Source of the DNA: Luminiphilus sp051201685
GTDB taxonomy: Bacteria > Pseudomonadota > Gammaproteobacteria > Pseudomonadales > Halieaceae
Direction of reading: 5' to 3'
Assembly (NCBI RefSeq): GCF_051201685.1
Contig: NZ_CP179213.1
Span: forward strand, 868,001 to 932,000
Length of the DNA stretch: 64,000 bases
This document shows, in pieces, positions 8,922 through 18,371 of the stretch. A model generated the notes under the pieces. That model did no database searches and was not told the DNA's origin. It worked only from the letters and a program-made list of their open reading frames with translations. Each line of letters opens with the position of its first letter. Position 1 is the first letter of the stretch. Both the position numbers and the translations under genes were made by a program.

Positions 8922-9386
8922 ATGCCGAGCTCAATGAATAAAAGGTCAGGATTTACGCTGATAGAACTTCTCATCGCCATCGCTATTGTGGGAGTTCTGG
9001 CAGCAACGGCTTATCCCTCCTATCGAGAGCACATTCGAAAGGGGAATCGGGCGGCAGCTCAGGCTTTTATTTTGGAAATAGCACAGCGTCAGCAGCAGCA
9101 TTTCATAAACAGTCGAGCTTATGCGACAACACTCACGGCCTTGGGCTTTCCGGCGGACGTGCTTTCGGCCTTCCCCGGGAGTACCTCTGTAGCGAACGAC
9201 GTAGCGCCCTTTTACACCATAGGAAGCACTGATCTAGGTGCTTCTAATGGTCCACCACCGTCCTTTCTGCTTCGTCTACAACCTGTTGTAGAAAGTGTGC
9301 AGCTGGGTGATGGGACTCTCTGCATGACCAATGCGGGGGCTCGAACCCGGAACTGCCAAACCGGCGGTGCCACGGAGGCGTGGTAA
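8922..9386 (+). CDS. pilE: Type IV pilin PilE-like
   Basis: 154 residues from ATG 8922; AGGTG five bases upstream supports this start over an ATG at 8934. Short leader MPSSMNKRSG, then FTLIELLIAIAIVGVLAATA with Glu5, and the PilE-type segment YPSYREHIRKGNRAAAQAFI. A C-terminal Cys pair (LCMTNAGARTRNC) forms the usual D-region. Probably a minor or secondary pilin, since it heads a minor pilin operon. Its TAA overlaps the ATG of fimT. Confidence 0.85.
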   Translation: MPSSMNKRSGFTLIELLIAIAIVGVLAATAYPSYREHIRKGNRAAAQAFILEIAQRQQQHFINSRAYATTLTALGFPADVLSAFPGSTSVANDVAPFYTIGSTDLGASNGPPPSFLLRLQPVVESVQLGDGTLCMTNAGARTRNCQTGGATEAW

Positions 9387-9913
9387 TGAAAAGGTCGGAC
9401 GGATTTACGTTAGTTGAGTTGCTGATGGGGCTCGCTATTTTGTCCATCGTGACCACGACTGTGGTCCCCTCTTTTTCTCAGTTACTTGCGGAGCAGCGTC
9501 TCAGGCAAGTCAGTAATGAACTCCGGTTGTCTTTGGCACTGGCCAGATCGGAGGCAATAAAGCGTAATGAGTCAGTCAATGTGCTGCCCACAGCAACGAA
9601 TTGGAGTGATGGCTGGTGCGTGGAGATTGATGCGGCTGCTGGCTGCACTCAGACGCCACTAGGAGCTTATGTGGTTCCGCAAAGTATCAGGGTGAATGGC
9701 CATTCTGAGGTGACTAAAGTCGCGTTTAATAGTTGGGGGAGGTCGGGTAATTGTCCCCGATTTGAAATTGAGACATCTGTAGCTGACCGCACGTGCAGCG
9801 TCTGTCTTTACGTCGAAACTGACGGTCGCGCTATCGCAGCGCCCGGAGTTTGTGCCAATCAATGTCCCGGTATGAGCTCCGACTATTCGTGGTCCGGAGC
9901 GTGCAGCTCATGA
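9386..9913 (+). CDS. fimT: Minor pilin FimT/GspH-like
   Basis: 175 residues. Leader MKRSDG, then FTLVELLMGLAILSIVTTTV, then the FimT/GspH signature LRLSLALARSEAIKRNESV. Six or more Cys residues lie in the C-terminal third. ATG 9386 overlaps the pilE stop; a GTG at 9380 is a less likely start. FimT-type proteins are minor pilins, in some species with a DNA-binding role in uptake. The ATG of the next gene overlaps the stop. Confidence 0.85.
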   Translation: MKRSDGFTLVELLMGLAILSIVTTTVVPSFSQLLAEQRLRQVSNELRLSLALARSEAIKRNESVNVLPTATNWSDGWCVEIDAAAGCTQTPLGAYVVPQSIRVNGHSEVTKVAFNSWGRSGNCPRFEIETSVADRTCSVCLYVETDGRAIAAPGVCANQCPGMSSDYSWSGACSS

Positions 9914-10464
9914 CTGTAAAAAGCGAGAGCGGATTTACTCTGATCGAAGTGCTGGTCACTTTTTTGATTACTTCCGTTGGGCTCTTGGGGTTGGCGGCGT
10001 TGCAGGTCAACGTTATGAATGACCAGTTTGAGGCAATACAGCGGGCTCAAATAACAGCAATGGTTGACGACATGGCCGCGAGGATCCGCATGAACCCCAA
10101 AGCGGCGGAAGCGGGGACTTACACACAGGATCTGATTGAGGGGGTTGCTGGCTACTATGGGTCGCTGGACGTTCAGCCAGCGTGCTCCTCCCCAACAGCA
10201 GTGCTTCGCGATCTTTGTGATTGGAATCGCACGATTGCCGGTGCGGCCCGAGTGTCTGAGGGGCAAAATCTTGCATCGCCGTTAGGGGCGCGTGGTTGTA
10301 TTGAGTCAGCTGCTGCAAGTGGGAGTGGTGAAACGATTATCCGAGTGAGCATTGCCTGGCAGGGCATGATGAACTCGGTTGCACCGTCAGCCTCCTGCGG
10401 TAGTGGTCAGTACGGAAGCGAAAATCTACGTCGTGCTGTTTACCGTGATGTTGCCGTGAGATGA
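9910..10464 (+). CDS. pilV: Minor pilin PilV
   Basis: 184 residues from ATG 9910, overlapping the fimT stop (ATGA). Leader MTVKSESG, then FTLIEVLVTFLITSVGLLGL with the GLLGLAALQ continuation characteristic of PilV. With PilW, PilX and FimT it forms the complex that primes type IV pilus assembly and carries PilY1 to the tip. The frame is open further upstream, but only this start gives a normal leader. Confidence 0.9.
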   Translation: MTVKSESGFTLIEVLVTFLITSVGLLGLAALQVNVMNDQFEAIQRAQITAMVDDMAARIRMNPKAAEAGTYTQDLIEGVAGYYGSLDVQPACSSPTAVLRDLCDWNRTIAGAARVSEGQNLASPLGARGCIESAAASGSGETIIRVSIAWQGMMNSVAPSASCGSGQYGSENLRRAVYRDVAVR

Positions 10465-11588
10465 ACGTGGGCCTGCCAACTAGCGCTCGCCAGCAGCACG
10501 GCGTGGGTTTAATCGAGATCATGATCGCAATGGCTCTAGGTATCGTTGTTGTCTTGGGTATCACAACGTTATTCGCCGATACGAGTAGAAGTTTGGCGAG
10601 TGTCGATCGATCGGGTCGTCAAATAGAAAATGCGCTATTTACGCTGGAGGTTTTAGCTGCCGAGCTTTCTTTGGGCGGTTATTGGGGTGGTGCAAATTAC
10701 CCCGTCGATGCAGAGACACAAATTTTCGTCTCAGGGGAAGTGCCTGACTCAGTTCCCTCAGAACTGAGTTGGAATGTTGCTAGCGAATCGCCTCCAACCT
10801 GTCTTGGTGTTGGTGGGATCATTACTAACACGAGTAACAACGCTAAAGCCGAGCTCGCTTTTGCTATGGAATATCCGCTGTTCTCGGCGCCGGGAGCTTC
10901 GCTGAATCGAGAAATAAATGCGGGTAAATGTGGTGGTGTGACGGCGCAGGCAAATGAGAGTTCGAACTATTTTGTGATTCGGCGTGCCGGCAGCTGTGCG
11001 ACCGGAGCACCGCCAAAGCCGGTACTCAATCAATGCCGGCCCTTGGGGGATTATTTTCACCTCCAGACCAATGGTTGCTATTCCGAAAACCTAGGGCTGT
11101 CTGGTGGCGAGATAAAGCTTGAAAAAGTTAACGATGCCAATGTGGAAGGGCTTCTGCCCTACACCAGCTTCGACTGTGAGTCTCCAGCACCAATTTATAG
11201 ATTTGTGTCGCGGATTTATTTTGTTGATCAAAATGGCACTTTCACCCGCTTGTACTTAGATGGCGTGGGTGGTGCTCTGGGGTTCAAAGCAGAGGTGCTT
11301 GTTGAGGGCGTCGAATTGCTTCGCTTCGAATGGTTTATCGATACGAATGGAGATGGTGAGTACGACCGGGTCACGCAAACTCCTGACGCCGTTGAATGGC
11401 CTAACGTAATTGGTGTGAAAATTTGGACTGTTGTCCGATCAACCGAACGGGAGCCGGGGTACTCCGACGCGGCAACTTATACGATCGCCGGAGAGTCTTG
11501 GTCAGTGCCCTCTGCAAATAAAAACTTCCGCAGGGTGGTGCACAGTAAAACCGTGGATATCGTCAACATTGGTGGTCGCAGGCGGTGA
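10461..11588 (+). CDS. pilW: Minor pilin PilW
   Basis: 375 residues, ATG overlapping the pilV stop. Leader ends in RQQHG, then VGLIEIMIAMALGIVVVLGI: Glu5 is present but position 1 is Val rather than the usual Phe or Met, a tolerated but uncommon change. The globular part has several Cys residues and a stretch VLVEGVELLRFEWFIDTNGDG typical of PilW C-termini. It lies inside an unbroken chain of overlapping genes from pilE to pilX. Confidence 0.9.
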   Translation: MNVGLPTSARQQHGVGLIEIMIAMALGIVVVLGITTLFADTSRSLASVDRSGRQIENALFTLEVLAAELSLGGYWGGANYPVDAETQIFVSGEVPDSVPSELSWNVASESPPTCLGVGGIITNTSNNAKAELAFAMEYPLFSAPGASLNREINAGKCGGVTAQANESSNYFVIRRAGSCATGAPPKPVLNQCRPLGDYFHLQTNGCYSENLGLSGGEIKLEKVNDANVEGLLPYTSFDCESPAPIYRFVSRIYFVDQNGTFTRLYLDGVGGALGFKAEVLVEGVELLRFEWFIDTNGDGEYDRVTQTPDAVEWPNVIGVKIWTVVRSTEREPGYSDAATYTIAGESWSVPSANKNFRRVVHSKTVDIVNIGGRRR

Positions 11589-12118
11589 TGTCACCTATGA
11601 AAGAGCGAGGATTGGTGTTGCTGGTCGCGTTGATCATGCTGCTATTAGTTACCATCATGGGGGTGGCGGCTGCTAGTCAAGTTCAAAATAACTTGAGGGT
11701 GGTTTATAACGTCGAGGCTCGAAGCGCTGCAAGAAATGCAGCGCTGACAGCAATTCAAGAGGCGATAGCAACACCGGGGTTTCTCCAAGGGGAGCAGGCT
11801 TTTACCTCGGGATGTAACGGCAGTAGTTATGCACGCTGTCTCGACCTCACTGGCGATGGCGTTGAAGACGATATTGTCGTCGAAATGTCCCGGCCACGTT
11901 GTATTTCTGCATATCCACTTCGCAACTCTCAGCTCAATGCGCTCAGTGATCCTAAAGATGCGAGTTGCTTTACCCCAGGCCTCTATTCTCTCTGCGCAGA
12001 GGCGCTATGGGAGGTCACGGCTGTGGCGAGTGATGCGACCACTGGTGCCAAAGTGGAGGTGCGGCAGGGGTTGCAAACACGCACCACCCTAAACTTATTG
12101 GCGTCAGCGTGTAGCTGA
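11585..12118 (+). CDS. pilX: Minor pilin PilX
   Basis: 177 residues, GTG start overlapping the pilW stop. N-terminal MKERGLVLLVALIMLLLVTI followed by MGVAAASQVQNNLR matches PilX proteins, which have an unprocessed-looking hydrophobic start with no Glu5. Cys residues in the second half (GCNGSSYARC, SRPRCI, LCAEALW). Works with PilV, PilW and PilY1 in priming pilus assembly. Confidence 0.88.
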   Translation: MMSPMKERGLVLLVALIMLLLVTIMGVAAASQVQNNLRVVYNVEARSAARNAALTAIQEAIATPGFLQGEQAFTSGCNGSSYARCLDLTGDGVEDDIVVEMSRPRCISAYPLRNSQLNALSDPKDASCFTPGLYSLCAEALWEVTAVASDATTGAKVEVRQGLQTRTTLNLLASACS

Positions 12119-12149
12119 TAGCGATAACTCAAAGTACAGGAGTTGGTGT

Positions 12150-15100
12150 ATGAGCAGGCCATCAGATCGATTTTTCTTGGGGTATATCGTCGCGCTTATT
12201 ATGGCTCCCTGCTTTGCTTTAGCTGAAGATATTGACCTGTTTGCCAGTGGCCTCACGACTGAAGGGGTTAGCGATACTTTACCCAATGTGATTTTTGTAC
12301 TGGATAACACGTCTAATTGGTCTCGGCAGAGTCAGAAGTGGCCCGGGGGTTTAAAGCAGGGGCAGTCCGAGGTGCTGGCAATACGCAATACGATGGCGGC
12401 CCTGCCTGACAACGTTGACGTAAACGTTGGTATTTTCGAATTTACAACTCAGGGTAACGCTAATCAGGATGGTGGGTATGTTCGGTTCGACCTGCAACCG
12501 TATCAGGGGGCCAAAGCCGCTTTTAACACAACGCTCGATGAGATCTATGAGGGTATTAACGATCCAAATGAGAAGCGTAATTCCAACAGTTCTCTGGGGA
12601 ACTTGGTGGCAGATTTCTATCACTATCTGGCAGGGGATGCCTCTCTTTTTAGTGGCGCAGGAACCCCGTCTGCTCTTGCAGACGCGGGCGGCTACGCAGT
12701 GCCTTGGAGCCGTTTCGCTTCGCCTTTAACTTCGGCCATGCTCTGCACAAAGACCTACATGATTTTTATTGGTAATCCTGATTCCAACGGCCCCGAATCT
12801 GATGATCAAAGCAATTCATCAGCGTTAGCTGAGCTTTACGCCGATTTCAATATGACGCCTCCAGCGGCATTAGCTGGAGCGCCCTCGGGTGGCTTGAGCA
12901 TGCCTAAATACCAAACGCGTTCGGTATCCCAGGGGAGCACTAACCAGATAGATTTGGGTTTTTCGGCGCAGTGCTACGCGGGGCCTTCAGCGTGCTCTGG
13001 TGGTATTTTTGGGGCGCCATCTGAGGCTGCTTCGATAACCGCAGCATGCGTTGATGCTGCTGCTGGATGTTTTTGCAGTGCCAGTAACGCTAAGACCAAC
13101 CGCAGTAAAAGCGGCTGCCCTGGTCAGGGCAACAGCCAGCAGTACAAGTACCGAGTTTTTCAAAACCCCGGAGTGACAGAAGATGGCGGGCACTCGGCGA
13201 CGGATCTTCTCATCGACGGTGTTGATTACAACTTTGATGATTGGACTAAATTTCTCAAAGAATTTGGCGTCCCGGTGACGGTCACCGGCGATGACGGTAG
13301 CACCGAGATTTATCGAGCTCAGGTCACCACTTATACGGTTGATGTTTATAACGCCAAGCCCAATGCACTCCACTCCGCACTGCTTGATAGTGCCGCAGAG
13401 CAGGGGGGTGGTTACAGACAATCAGCAACCAACGCCGCGGAGCTTGAGGCGGCACTGAATCGCGTATTTGGCGATATTATCGACATTAATACGTCTTTCT
13501 CCGCGGTAACTCTACCGCTGTCCTCGGCCAATCGAGCGCAGGCCGACAATCGCGTATTTGTCGGTATGTTCAGGCCTGGTGCTGATCGTGAGCCACGGTG
13601 GTTGGGGAATCTTAAGCAGTATCAGCTTGCCTTTTTCAACGGCCAGATTGAATTAGCCGATGTAAATCTTGAGCGCGCGATCAACCCTCAAACGGGTTTT
13701 TCTCAGTCTTGTGCAACCAGTTTTTGGACCTCTGATACGAGCGATGTCGATGCCTCGATGAGTGGTCTTCAGCCGTATTTTGATGGATTAGCCCTTGATC
13801 CAAATCCGGTTAGCACGTGTTCGCCCACTGTGCTTGCGGGTCGCAGTGTTTTGTCTGACTCTCCCGACGGCCCATTTGTTGAAAAAGGAGGTGCTGCACA
13901 GCAAATCCGAAATCAAATTACATCGTCAGGAGCTAGCGCCAGAGTTGTTTTGACTGAGTCGGGGCAGGCGCTACGCGCGCTTAGCGTAAATGATCTAAGT
14001 GATGCTGCGTACTACCGTTATGTGGTCGGGGAAAACCCGGGTTTACGAGGAGGCGACGCGAAAATTCCCGTTGGTAACGGTTTGTATGGCACCAACCCTA
14101 ATTTGAATTCAACCGAACGTATGCCTGCTTCGGGATTACGGGCAACCATTCATGGCGATATTGTGCATTCGCGGCCATTGACGGTCAGTTACGGATCAAA
14201 GTCAGATGGCGGGACTTTGTTTCGTGTTTTTTATGGGAGCAATGACGGTGTTTACAGAAGCCTTGACCCAGATTCAGGGTCTGAGGATTGGGCTTTTATT
14301 GCGCCAGAGCACTATCAGGGCATTGAGCGGCAATATCGGAATACGCCTTCGATAAGTTACTTCGGACTAGATGCTGCACTGACCACCGATATTGACGCCG
14401 AAAACAAAGATTATTTCTTTGATGGCTCTACGGGTGTCTACACAAAATACAACACTTCTGGTCAGCTCACGACGGGCTTCATTTTCCCGACAATGCGCCG
14501 CGGTGGCCGTATGCTCTACGGCTTTGATATCAGTCCTGCTGGGGGGCAGGCGGGCACCCCGCCGGACAGCCCGAGCTTGCTTTGGAAGTTGGGATGCCCC
14601 AGCTCAGCACAGGATACAGGTTGCACCCCGGGATTTTCTAACGTTGGACAGACTTGGTCGACCCCAGTTGTGGGTTACATCAAGGGCTATCAAGAGGGGG
14701 GTCGCCCAGTGTTGATGATGGGTGGGGGATGGGACGGCTGTCTGGATGTAGACAGCGCTGCCTACGCGTGTTCGGGCACGGTCAAAGGGGACAGTGTCTT
14801 TTTTGTCGATGCCCGCAGCGGTGAGCTGTTGGCAGAATTGGCGACTGATGCCCCTGTGGTGGCCGAGCTGGAGCTACTGGATATTGATTTCGATGGTTAC
14901 ATCGATTTTGTTTACGCTGCCGATGCGGCTGGAGGTTTGTATCGGATTTCGCTGAGTCAACTTCCCGGTGCTCAAGCGACATCAACGCTGCCTATGGGCC
15001 AGTCCGCTTGGTTCATAAAAAAAATCGCAAGCGTCGCTAACTCCAGCCGGCGATTCATGAGCCGACCGGTTGTGGGTGCTTTGGGGGCTGACGTTTTTGT

Positions 15101-15719
15101 CACTTTGGGCAGTGGCGATCGTGAGCGTCCCCTCAAACAAAACTACCCCTACAAGCAACAGGTCGCTAATCGTTTTTATGTCTTTATTGATCGTCCCACT
15201 GTTGGAGGCAACGAAACTGAATTGGCGGCACGCCCAACCATAAACTTGGATGGCGGTTCCTTGTTGAACGCCGCGCTGGGGTTGGCCCCGGGAGCCGCGA
15301 TCACCGATTACGACGGTTGGTATATCGACCTGTTGGATCGTGGCGAGCAAGTTGTGAATCAGTCGGCGATCGGTGGCGGGCAAGTATTTTTCAACACGTT
15401 TCAGCCCAATGGTGGAAATGGTGGGATGTGCAGCAATTTAGGGGTGTCAAAAGCCTACCGTATTCCCTTGTTCACGCCGAAAAATGATGTCGGTGAGGAG
15501 TTTGGTGAAGGGATACCCATTCCGCCAATCATAGTAACGGTGAGGCTAGATTCTAATGGCAGTAGTTGTCAGGGTGCTGGATGTGGAGCTGGCGAGCTGA
15601 CAGATGATGTGGTCACTGTTTGCATTGGATGCAAAGGCTTTGATCCGGTCAAGATTGAACCCTTGGGTGCCGAAGTTCTCAACGAGGCTTTCCGGGTGGA
15701 AAACATTGATCGTTTGTAA
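12150..15719 (+). CDS. pilY1: Type IV pilus tip adhesin/assembly factor PilY1
   Basis: 1189 residues. Signal peptide (FFLGYIVALIMAPCFALAEDID), a von Willebrand A-like region beginning PNVIFVLDNTSNWSRQSQ, where the metal site reads DNTSN rather than strict DxSxS, then the PilC/PilY1 beta-propeller with VFYGSNDGVYRSLDP and PTMRRGGRMLYGFDIS. The calcium loop DIDFDGYIDF lies near residue 911. PilY1 sits at the pilus tip and regulates extension, adhesion and surface sensing. It is Cys-rich. It follows pilX by 31 bases and closes the operon. Confidence 0.93.
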   Translation: MSRPSDRFFLGYIVALIMAPCFALAEDIDLFASGLTTEGVSDTLPNVIFVLDNTSNWSRQSQKWPGGLKQGQSEVLAIRNTMAALPDNVDVNVGIFEFTTQGNANQDGGYVRFDLQPYQGAKAAFNTTLDEIYEGINDPNEKRNSNSSLGNLVADFYHYLAGDASLFSGAGTPSALADAGGYAVPWSRFASPLTSAMLCTKTYMIFIGNPDSNGPESDDQSNSSALAELYADFNMTPPAALAGAPSGGLSMPKYQTRSVSQGSTNQIDLGFSAQCYAGPSACSGGIFGAPSEAASITAACVDAAAGCFCSASNAKTNRSKSGCPGQGNSQQYKYRVFQNPGVTEDGGHSATDLLIDGVDYNFDDWTKFLKEFGVPVTVTGDDGSTEIYRAQVTTYTVDVYNAKPNALHSALLDSAAEQGGGYRQSATNAAELEAALNRVFGDIIDINTSFSAVTLPLSSANRAQADNRVFVGMFRPGADREPRWLGNLKQYQLAFFNGQIELADVNLERAINPQTGFSQSCATSFWTSDTSDVDASMSGLQPYFDGLALDPNPVSTCSPTVLAGRSVLSDSPDGPFVEKGGAAQQIRNQITSSGASARVVLTESGQALRALSVNDLSDAAYYRYVVGENPGLRGGDAKIPVGNGLYGTNPNLNSTERMPASGLRATIHGDIVHSRPLTVSYGSKSDGGTLFRVFYGSNDGVYRSLDPDSGSEDWAFIAPEHYQGIERQYRNTPSISYFGLDAALTTDIDAENKDYFFDGSTGVYTKYNTSGQLTTGFIFPTMRRGGRMLYGFDISPAGGQAGTPPDSPSLLWKLGCPSSAQDTGCTPGFSNVGQTWSTPVVGYIKGYQEGGRPVLMMGGGWDGCLDVDSAAYACSGTVKGDSVFFVDARSGELLAELATDAPVVAELELLDIDFDGYIDFVYAADAAGGLYRISLSQLPGAQATSTLPMGQSAWFIKKIASVANSSRRFMSRPVVGALGADVFVTLGSGDRERPLKQNYPYKQQVANRFYVFIDRPTVGGNETELAARPTINLDGGSLLNAALGLAPGAAITDYDGWYIDLLDRGEQVVNQSAIGGGQVFFNTFQPNGGNGGMCSNLGVSKAYRIPLFTPKNDVGEEFGEGIPIPPIIVTVRLDSNGSSCQGAGCGAGELTDDVVTVCIGCKGFDPVKIEPLGAEVLNEAFRVENIDRL

Positions 15720-15728
15720 GCATGAAAC

Positions 15729-16202
15729 TTAGCAGTGACGGTCCTCTACTTGGCGAGCGTCATTCAGCTTCCGTTCAATTTCCTCTGAAGACATAAATCG
15801 CACGGTACCGTCAGGGTCCTCTGTGCGTATTCTCGAAAAATTCTCGTAGGTATAAATATTGTCCTGAGCGTGTTTGCAAAGATCAGCATTTTTCTGAATA
15901 CGCACAGACGCCACTGGAGTGTTGTCATTGCTTGTGCTTTGGTTGGAAGCGTTGTTAACGCCTGCTTGCTGTTTGTTTGAGGTTGGTTGCTGCATCTGAT
16001 CAGGTCTGGCACCGCTTTGGCCGTATTGGGCGCTGTTGAGGGTTGTATGCGGTGTGCCTGGGGGCGGTGGTCGATCGCTAATCACGGGCCTGCCATTGCT
16101 GTCATTCCATCGATACATCACTGCAGCCTCTGTGGGATGTGCCAGCATGAAGAGTAGGCTTGCGGTGGCGAGCGTGGCTGCCCAGCTGAGGACTGTCGAC
16201 AT
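15729..16202 (-). CDS. DUF4124 domain periplasmic protein
   Basis: 157 residues from ATG 16202. An N-terminal signal peptide (TLATASLLFMLAHPTEA) precedes the DUF4124 hallmark VMYRWNDSNGRPVISDRPPPPG, then a low-complexity Gln/Asn/Ser linker and a C-terminal helix containing CKHAQDNIYTYENFSRIR. Function unknown; DUF4124 proteins are exported and common in gammaproteobacteria. Transcribed toward pilY1 and away from ilvB. Confidence 0.8.
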   Translation of the reverse strand: MSTVLSWAATLATASLLFMLAHPTEAAVMYRWNDSNGRPVISDRPPPPGTPHTTLNSAQYGQSGARPDQMQQPTSNKQQAGVNNASNQSTSNDNTPVASVRIQKNADLCKHAQDNIYTYENFSRIRTEDPDGTVRFMSSEEIERKLNDARQVEDRHC

Positions 16203-16291
16203 AGCGGATCCCAAAATTAACTCTACGACACTCAAGCTACTGTGATCTTTGCTTTTCGGCAATATCACACGGTGTTAATGCTGAGCATTTC

Positions 16292-16320
16292 TTGACTTTT
16301 TTGCGGCACCTTTCCACTAT
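16292..16320 (+). promoter_or_regulatory. Probable sigma-70 promoter of ilvBH
   Basis: TTGACT at 16292-16297, a 17-base spacer and CACTAT at 16315-16320. This puts the transcript start near 16327, about 295 bases before the ilvB start codon, implying a long leader. Confidence 0.6.
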
Positions 16321-16326
16321 GTTCCC

Positions 16327-16621
16327 CGTCACGCGAACGGCAACGGCTAACGATGAGTACCCTCATCCGCTGGCCCACCCCCATGACGGGATAGTTATGA
16401 GGGCTGTTTGCGGGTTCCGTCTGGTGCGTTTGCGCACTTCGGGCTCGACACTGCGCTACCCCGCAGGCCGACCGATACACGGGTTTCGTGATCGCTGTTC
16501 TGGCTGGGTGGCTAGGAATTGATCCGACCAGTGTTTCGTGCGACAGGCAGCGGCGGTGGGGTAGAGGCGTAAGCCTGTAGCTCCCGTCAGTGTATGACAC
16601 CCCCAACGGTGGGAGCGAAAC
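16327..16621 (+). ncRNA. Long 5' leader of ilvB, candidate structured regulatory RNA
   Basis: About 295 untranslated, G+C-rich bases lie between the predicted promoter and ilvB. They contain complementary segments (for example GTGTatgACAC near 16590) but no clear branched-chain-rich leader peptide and no obvious terminator. A conserved RNA motif named ilvB-OMG has been reported upstream of ilvB in oligotrophic marine gammaproteobacteria; position and lineage fit, but I did not match its consensus. The remaining gap (16203-16291) shows only divergent promoter space. Confidence 0.45.
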
Positions 16622-18370
16622 ATGGAACAATTATCTGGCGGCGAAATGATCGTCCGGGCTTTGGAAGACGAAGGCGTTGAGTATGTTTTCGGATATCCAG
16701 GCGGAGCAGCGCTGCATATTTATGATGCAATTTTTAAGCTCGACGCGGTGCCCCATATCCTAGTACGTCACGAACAGGCAGCTACCCATGCGGCGGATGG
16801 CTATGCGCGTGCGACCGGCAAACCCGGCGTTGTCCTGGTGACTTCGGGCCCGGGTGCGACTAATGCGATCACTGGCATAGCGACAGCTTACATGGATTCG
16901 ATTCCCATGGTCGTGTTGGCGGGACAGGTTCAGACGCATTTAATCGGAGAGGACGCGTTTCAAGAAACCGATATGGTTGGGGTGTCGCGCCCCATCGTCA
17001 AACACAGTTTCATGGTGAAACGCACTGAGGATATCCCCTCAATCATCAAGAAGGCCTTTTACATCGCAACTACCGGAAGGCCGGGCCCGGTAGTGATTGA
17101 TATCCCCAAGGATTTGACCCATCCGGAACAAAAGTTTGACTACCACTATCCCGAAAGTGTCAGTCTGCGCTCTTATCAGCCTTCAAATAAAGGACACACA
17201 GGCCAGATTCGCAAGGCCGCTAGATTATTGTTGTCGGCCAAGCGACCTGTGATCTACGCAGGTGGCGGGGTGATTCAGGGAGAGGGCTGTGAGCTGCTGA
17301 CTACGCTGGCGCAAAAACTGAATTACCCGGTCACTAATACCCTGATGGGGTTAGGTGCTTACCCCGGTTCTGATCGACAGTTTTTGGGTATGTTGGGAAT
17401 GCATGGTTTTTATGAAGCGAACATGGCCATGCATCATTCCGACGTTATTTTAGCGGTGGGCGCTCGATTTGATGATCGAGTGACTAATACGGTGGGTAAG
17501 TTTTGTCCGGGCGCAAAGATTATTCATATTGATGTAGACCCTGCATCTATTGCCAAAATTGTGCCCGTCGACATCCCAATCGTGGGTCCAGTTAAGACGG
17601 TTTTGACTGAGCTACTGAGTCAGATCGATGCCCAATTGCAAGGGAGTGATCGCGAAATGCCCGAACCCGCTGCACTCGCCCAATGGTGGCAGCAGATCGA
17701 AAGTTGGCGTGAGGCCCACGGACTTTGGCACGGACGTCGTTACGGGGAAAGTGAGTTGGCGATGCCTCAGGACGTTATTAAATGCCTTTATGAGGTGACC
17801 GAGGGAGATGCATACGTAACATCCGATGTTGGGCAGCATCAAATGTTTGCAGCGCAGTATTATAAATTTGATAAGCCTCGTCGTTGGATCAATTCTGGCG
17901 GACTGGGAACCATGGGCTTTGGTCTGCCTGCAGCCATGGGGATTAAGTTGGCCCTGCCCGATGCAGAGGTAGCCTGCGTGACGGGTGAGGGAAGTATTCA
18001 AATGAATATTCAAGAGCTGTCTACCTGTGCGCAGTACGGTACGCCGATAAAAATAATCAGTTTGCGCAATAATTATCTGGGCATGGTCAAGCAGTGGCAG
18101 GACATGCAGTACGAAGGCCGTTATTCAGAAAGTCATTACGCGGCTTCGCTGCCTGATTTCGTGAAGCTTGCTGAATCTTTCGGCCACGTGGGCATGAAGG
18201 TGGAGAAGCGCGACGACCTGGAAGCAGCGATGCGCGAGGCATTCGCCTTGAAAGATCGACTGGTGTTTCTGGATGTTTTCGTTGAGCCCCACGAACACGT
18301 TTACCCAATGCATGTGGCACCTAGTGGTGCGATGAAAGATATGTGGCTCAGCAAGACGGAGAGAACCTAA
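16622..18370 (+). CDS. ilvB: Acetolactate synthase large subunit
   Basis: Thiamine-diphosphate enzyme for the first common step of valine, leucine and isoleucine synthesis. 582 residues. Catalytic Glu51 in VRHEQAATHAADGYARATG; FAD/substrate segments TSGPGATNAITGIATAY and LGMLGMHGFYEANMA; the ThDP/magnesium motif begins VTGEGSIQMNIQELSTC and runs to NNYLGMVKQWQDM. GEG in place of GDG also occurs in pseudomonads as I recall, so it is not a defect. The stop is one base from the ilvH start. Confidence 0.96.
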   Translation: MEQLSGGEMIVRALEDEGVEYVFGYPGGAALHIYDAIFKLDAVPHILVRHEQAATHAADGYARATGKPGVVLVTSGPGATNAITGIATAYMDSIPMVVLAGQVQTHLIGEDAFQETDMVGVSRPIVKHSFMVKRTEDIPSIIKKAFYIATTGRPGPVVIDIPKDLTHPEQKFDYHYPESVSLRSYQPSNKGHTGQIRKAARLLLSAKRPVIYAGGGVIQGEGCELLTTLAQKLNYPVTNTLMGLGAYPGSDRQFLGMLGMHGFYEANMAMHHSDVILAVGARFDDRVTNTVGKFCPGAKIIHIDVDPASIAKIVPVDIPIVGPVKTVLTELLSQIDAQLQGSDREMPEPAALAQWWQQIESWREAHGLWHGRRYGESELAMPQDVIKCLYEVTEGDAYVTSDVGQHQMFAAQYYKFDKPRRWINSGGLGTMGFGLPAAMGIKLALPDAEVACVTGEGSIQMNIQELSTCAQYGTPIKIISLRNNYLGMVKQWQDMQYEGRYSESHYAASLPDFVKLAESFGHVGMKVEKRDDLEAAMREAFALKDRLVFLDVFVEPHEHVYPMHVAPSGAMKDMWLSKTERT

Positions 18371-18371
18371 C

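Noticed and set aside
16292..16522. Leader peptide for ilvB attenuation
   Set aside because: The frames present are not enriched in Val, Leu or Ile codons in a run, and no terminator/antiterminator pair is evident.
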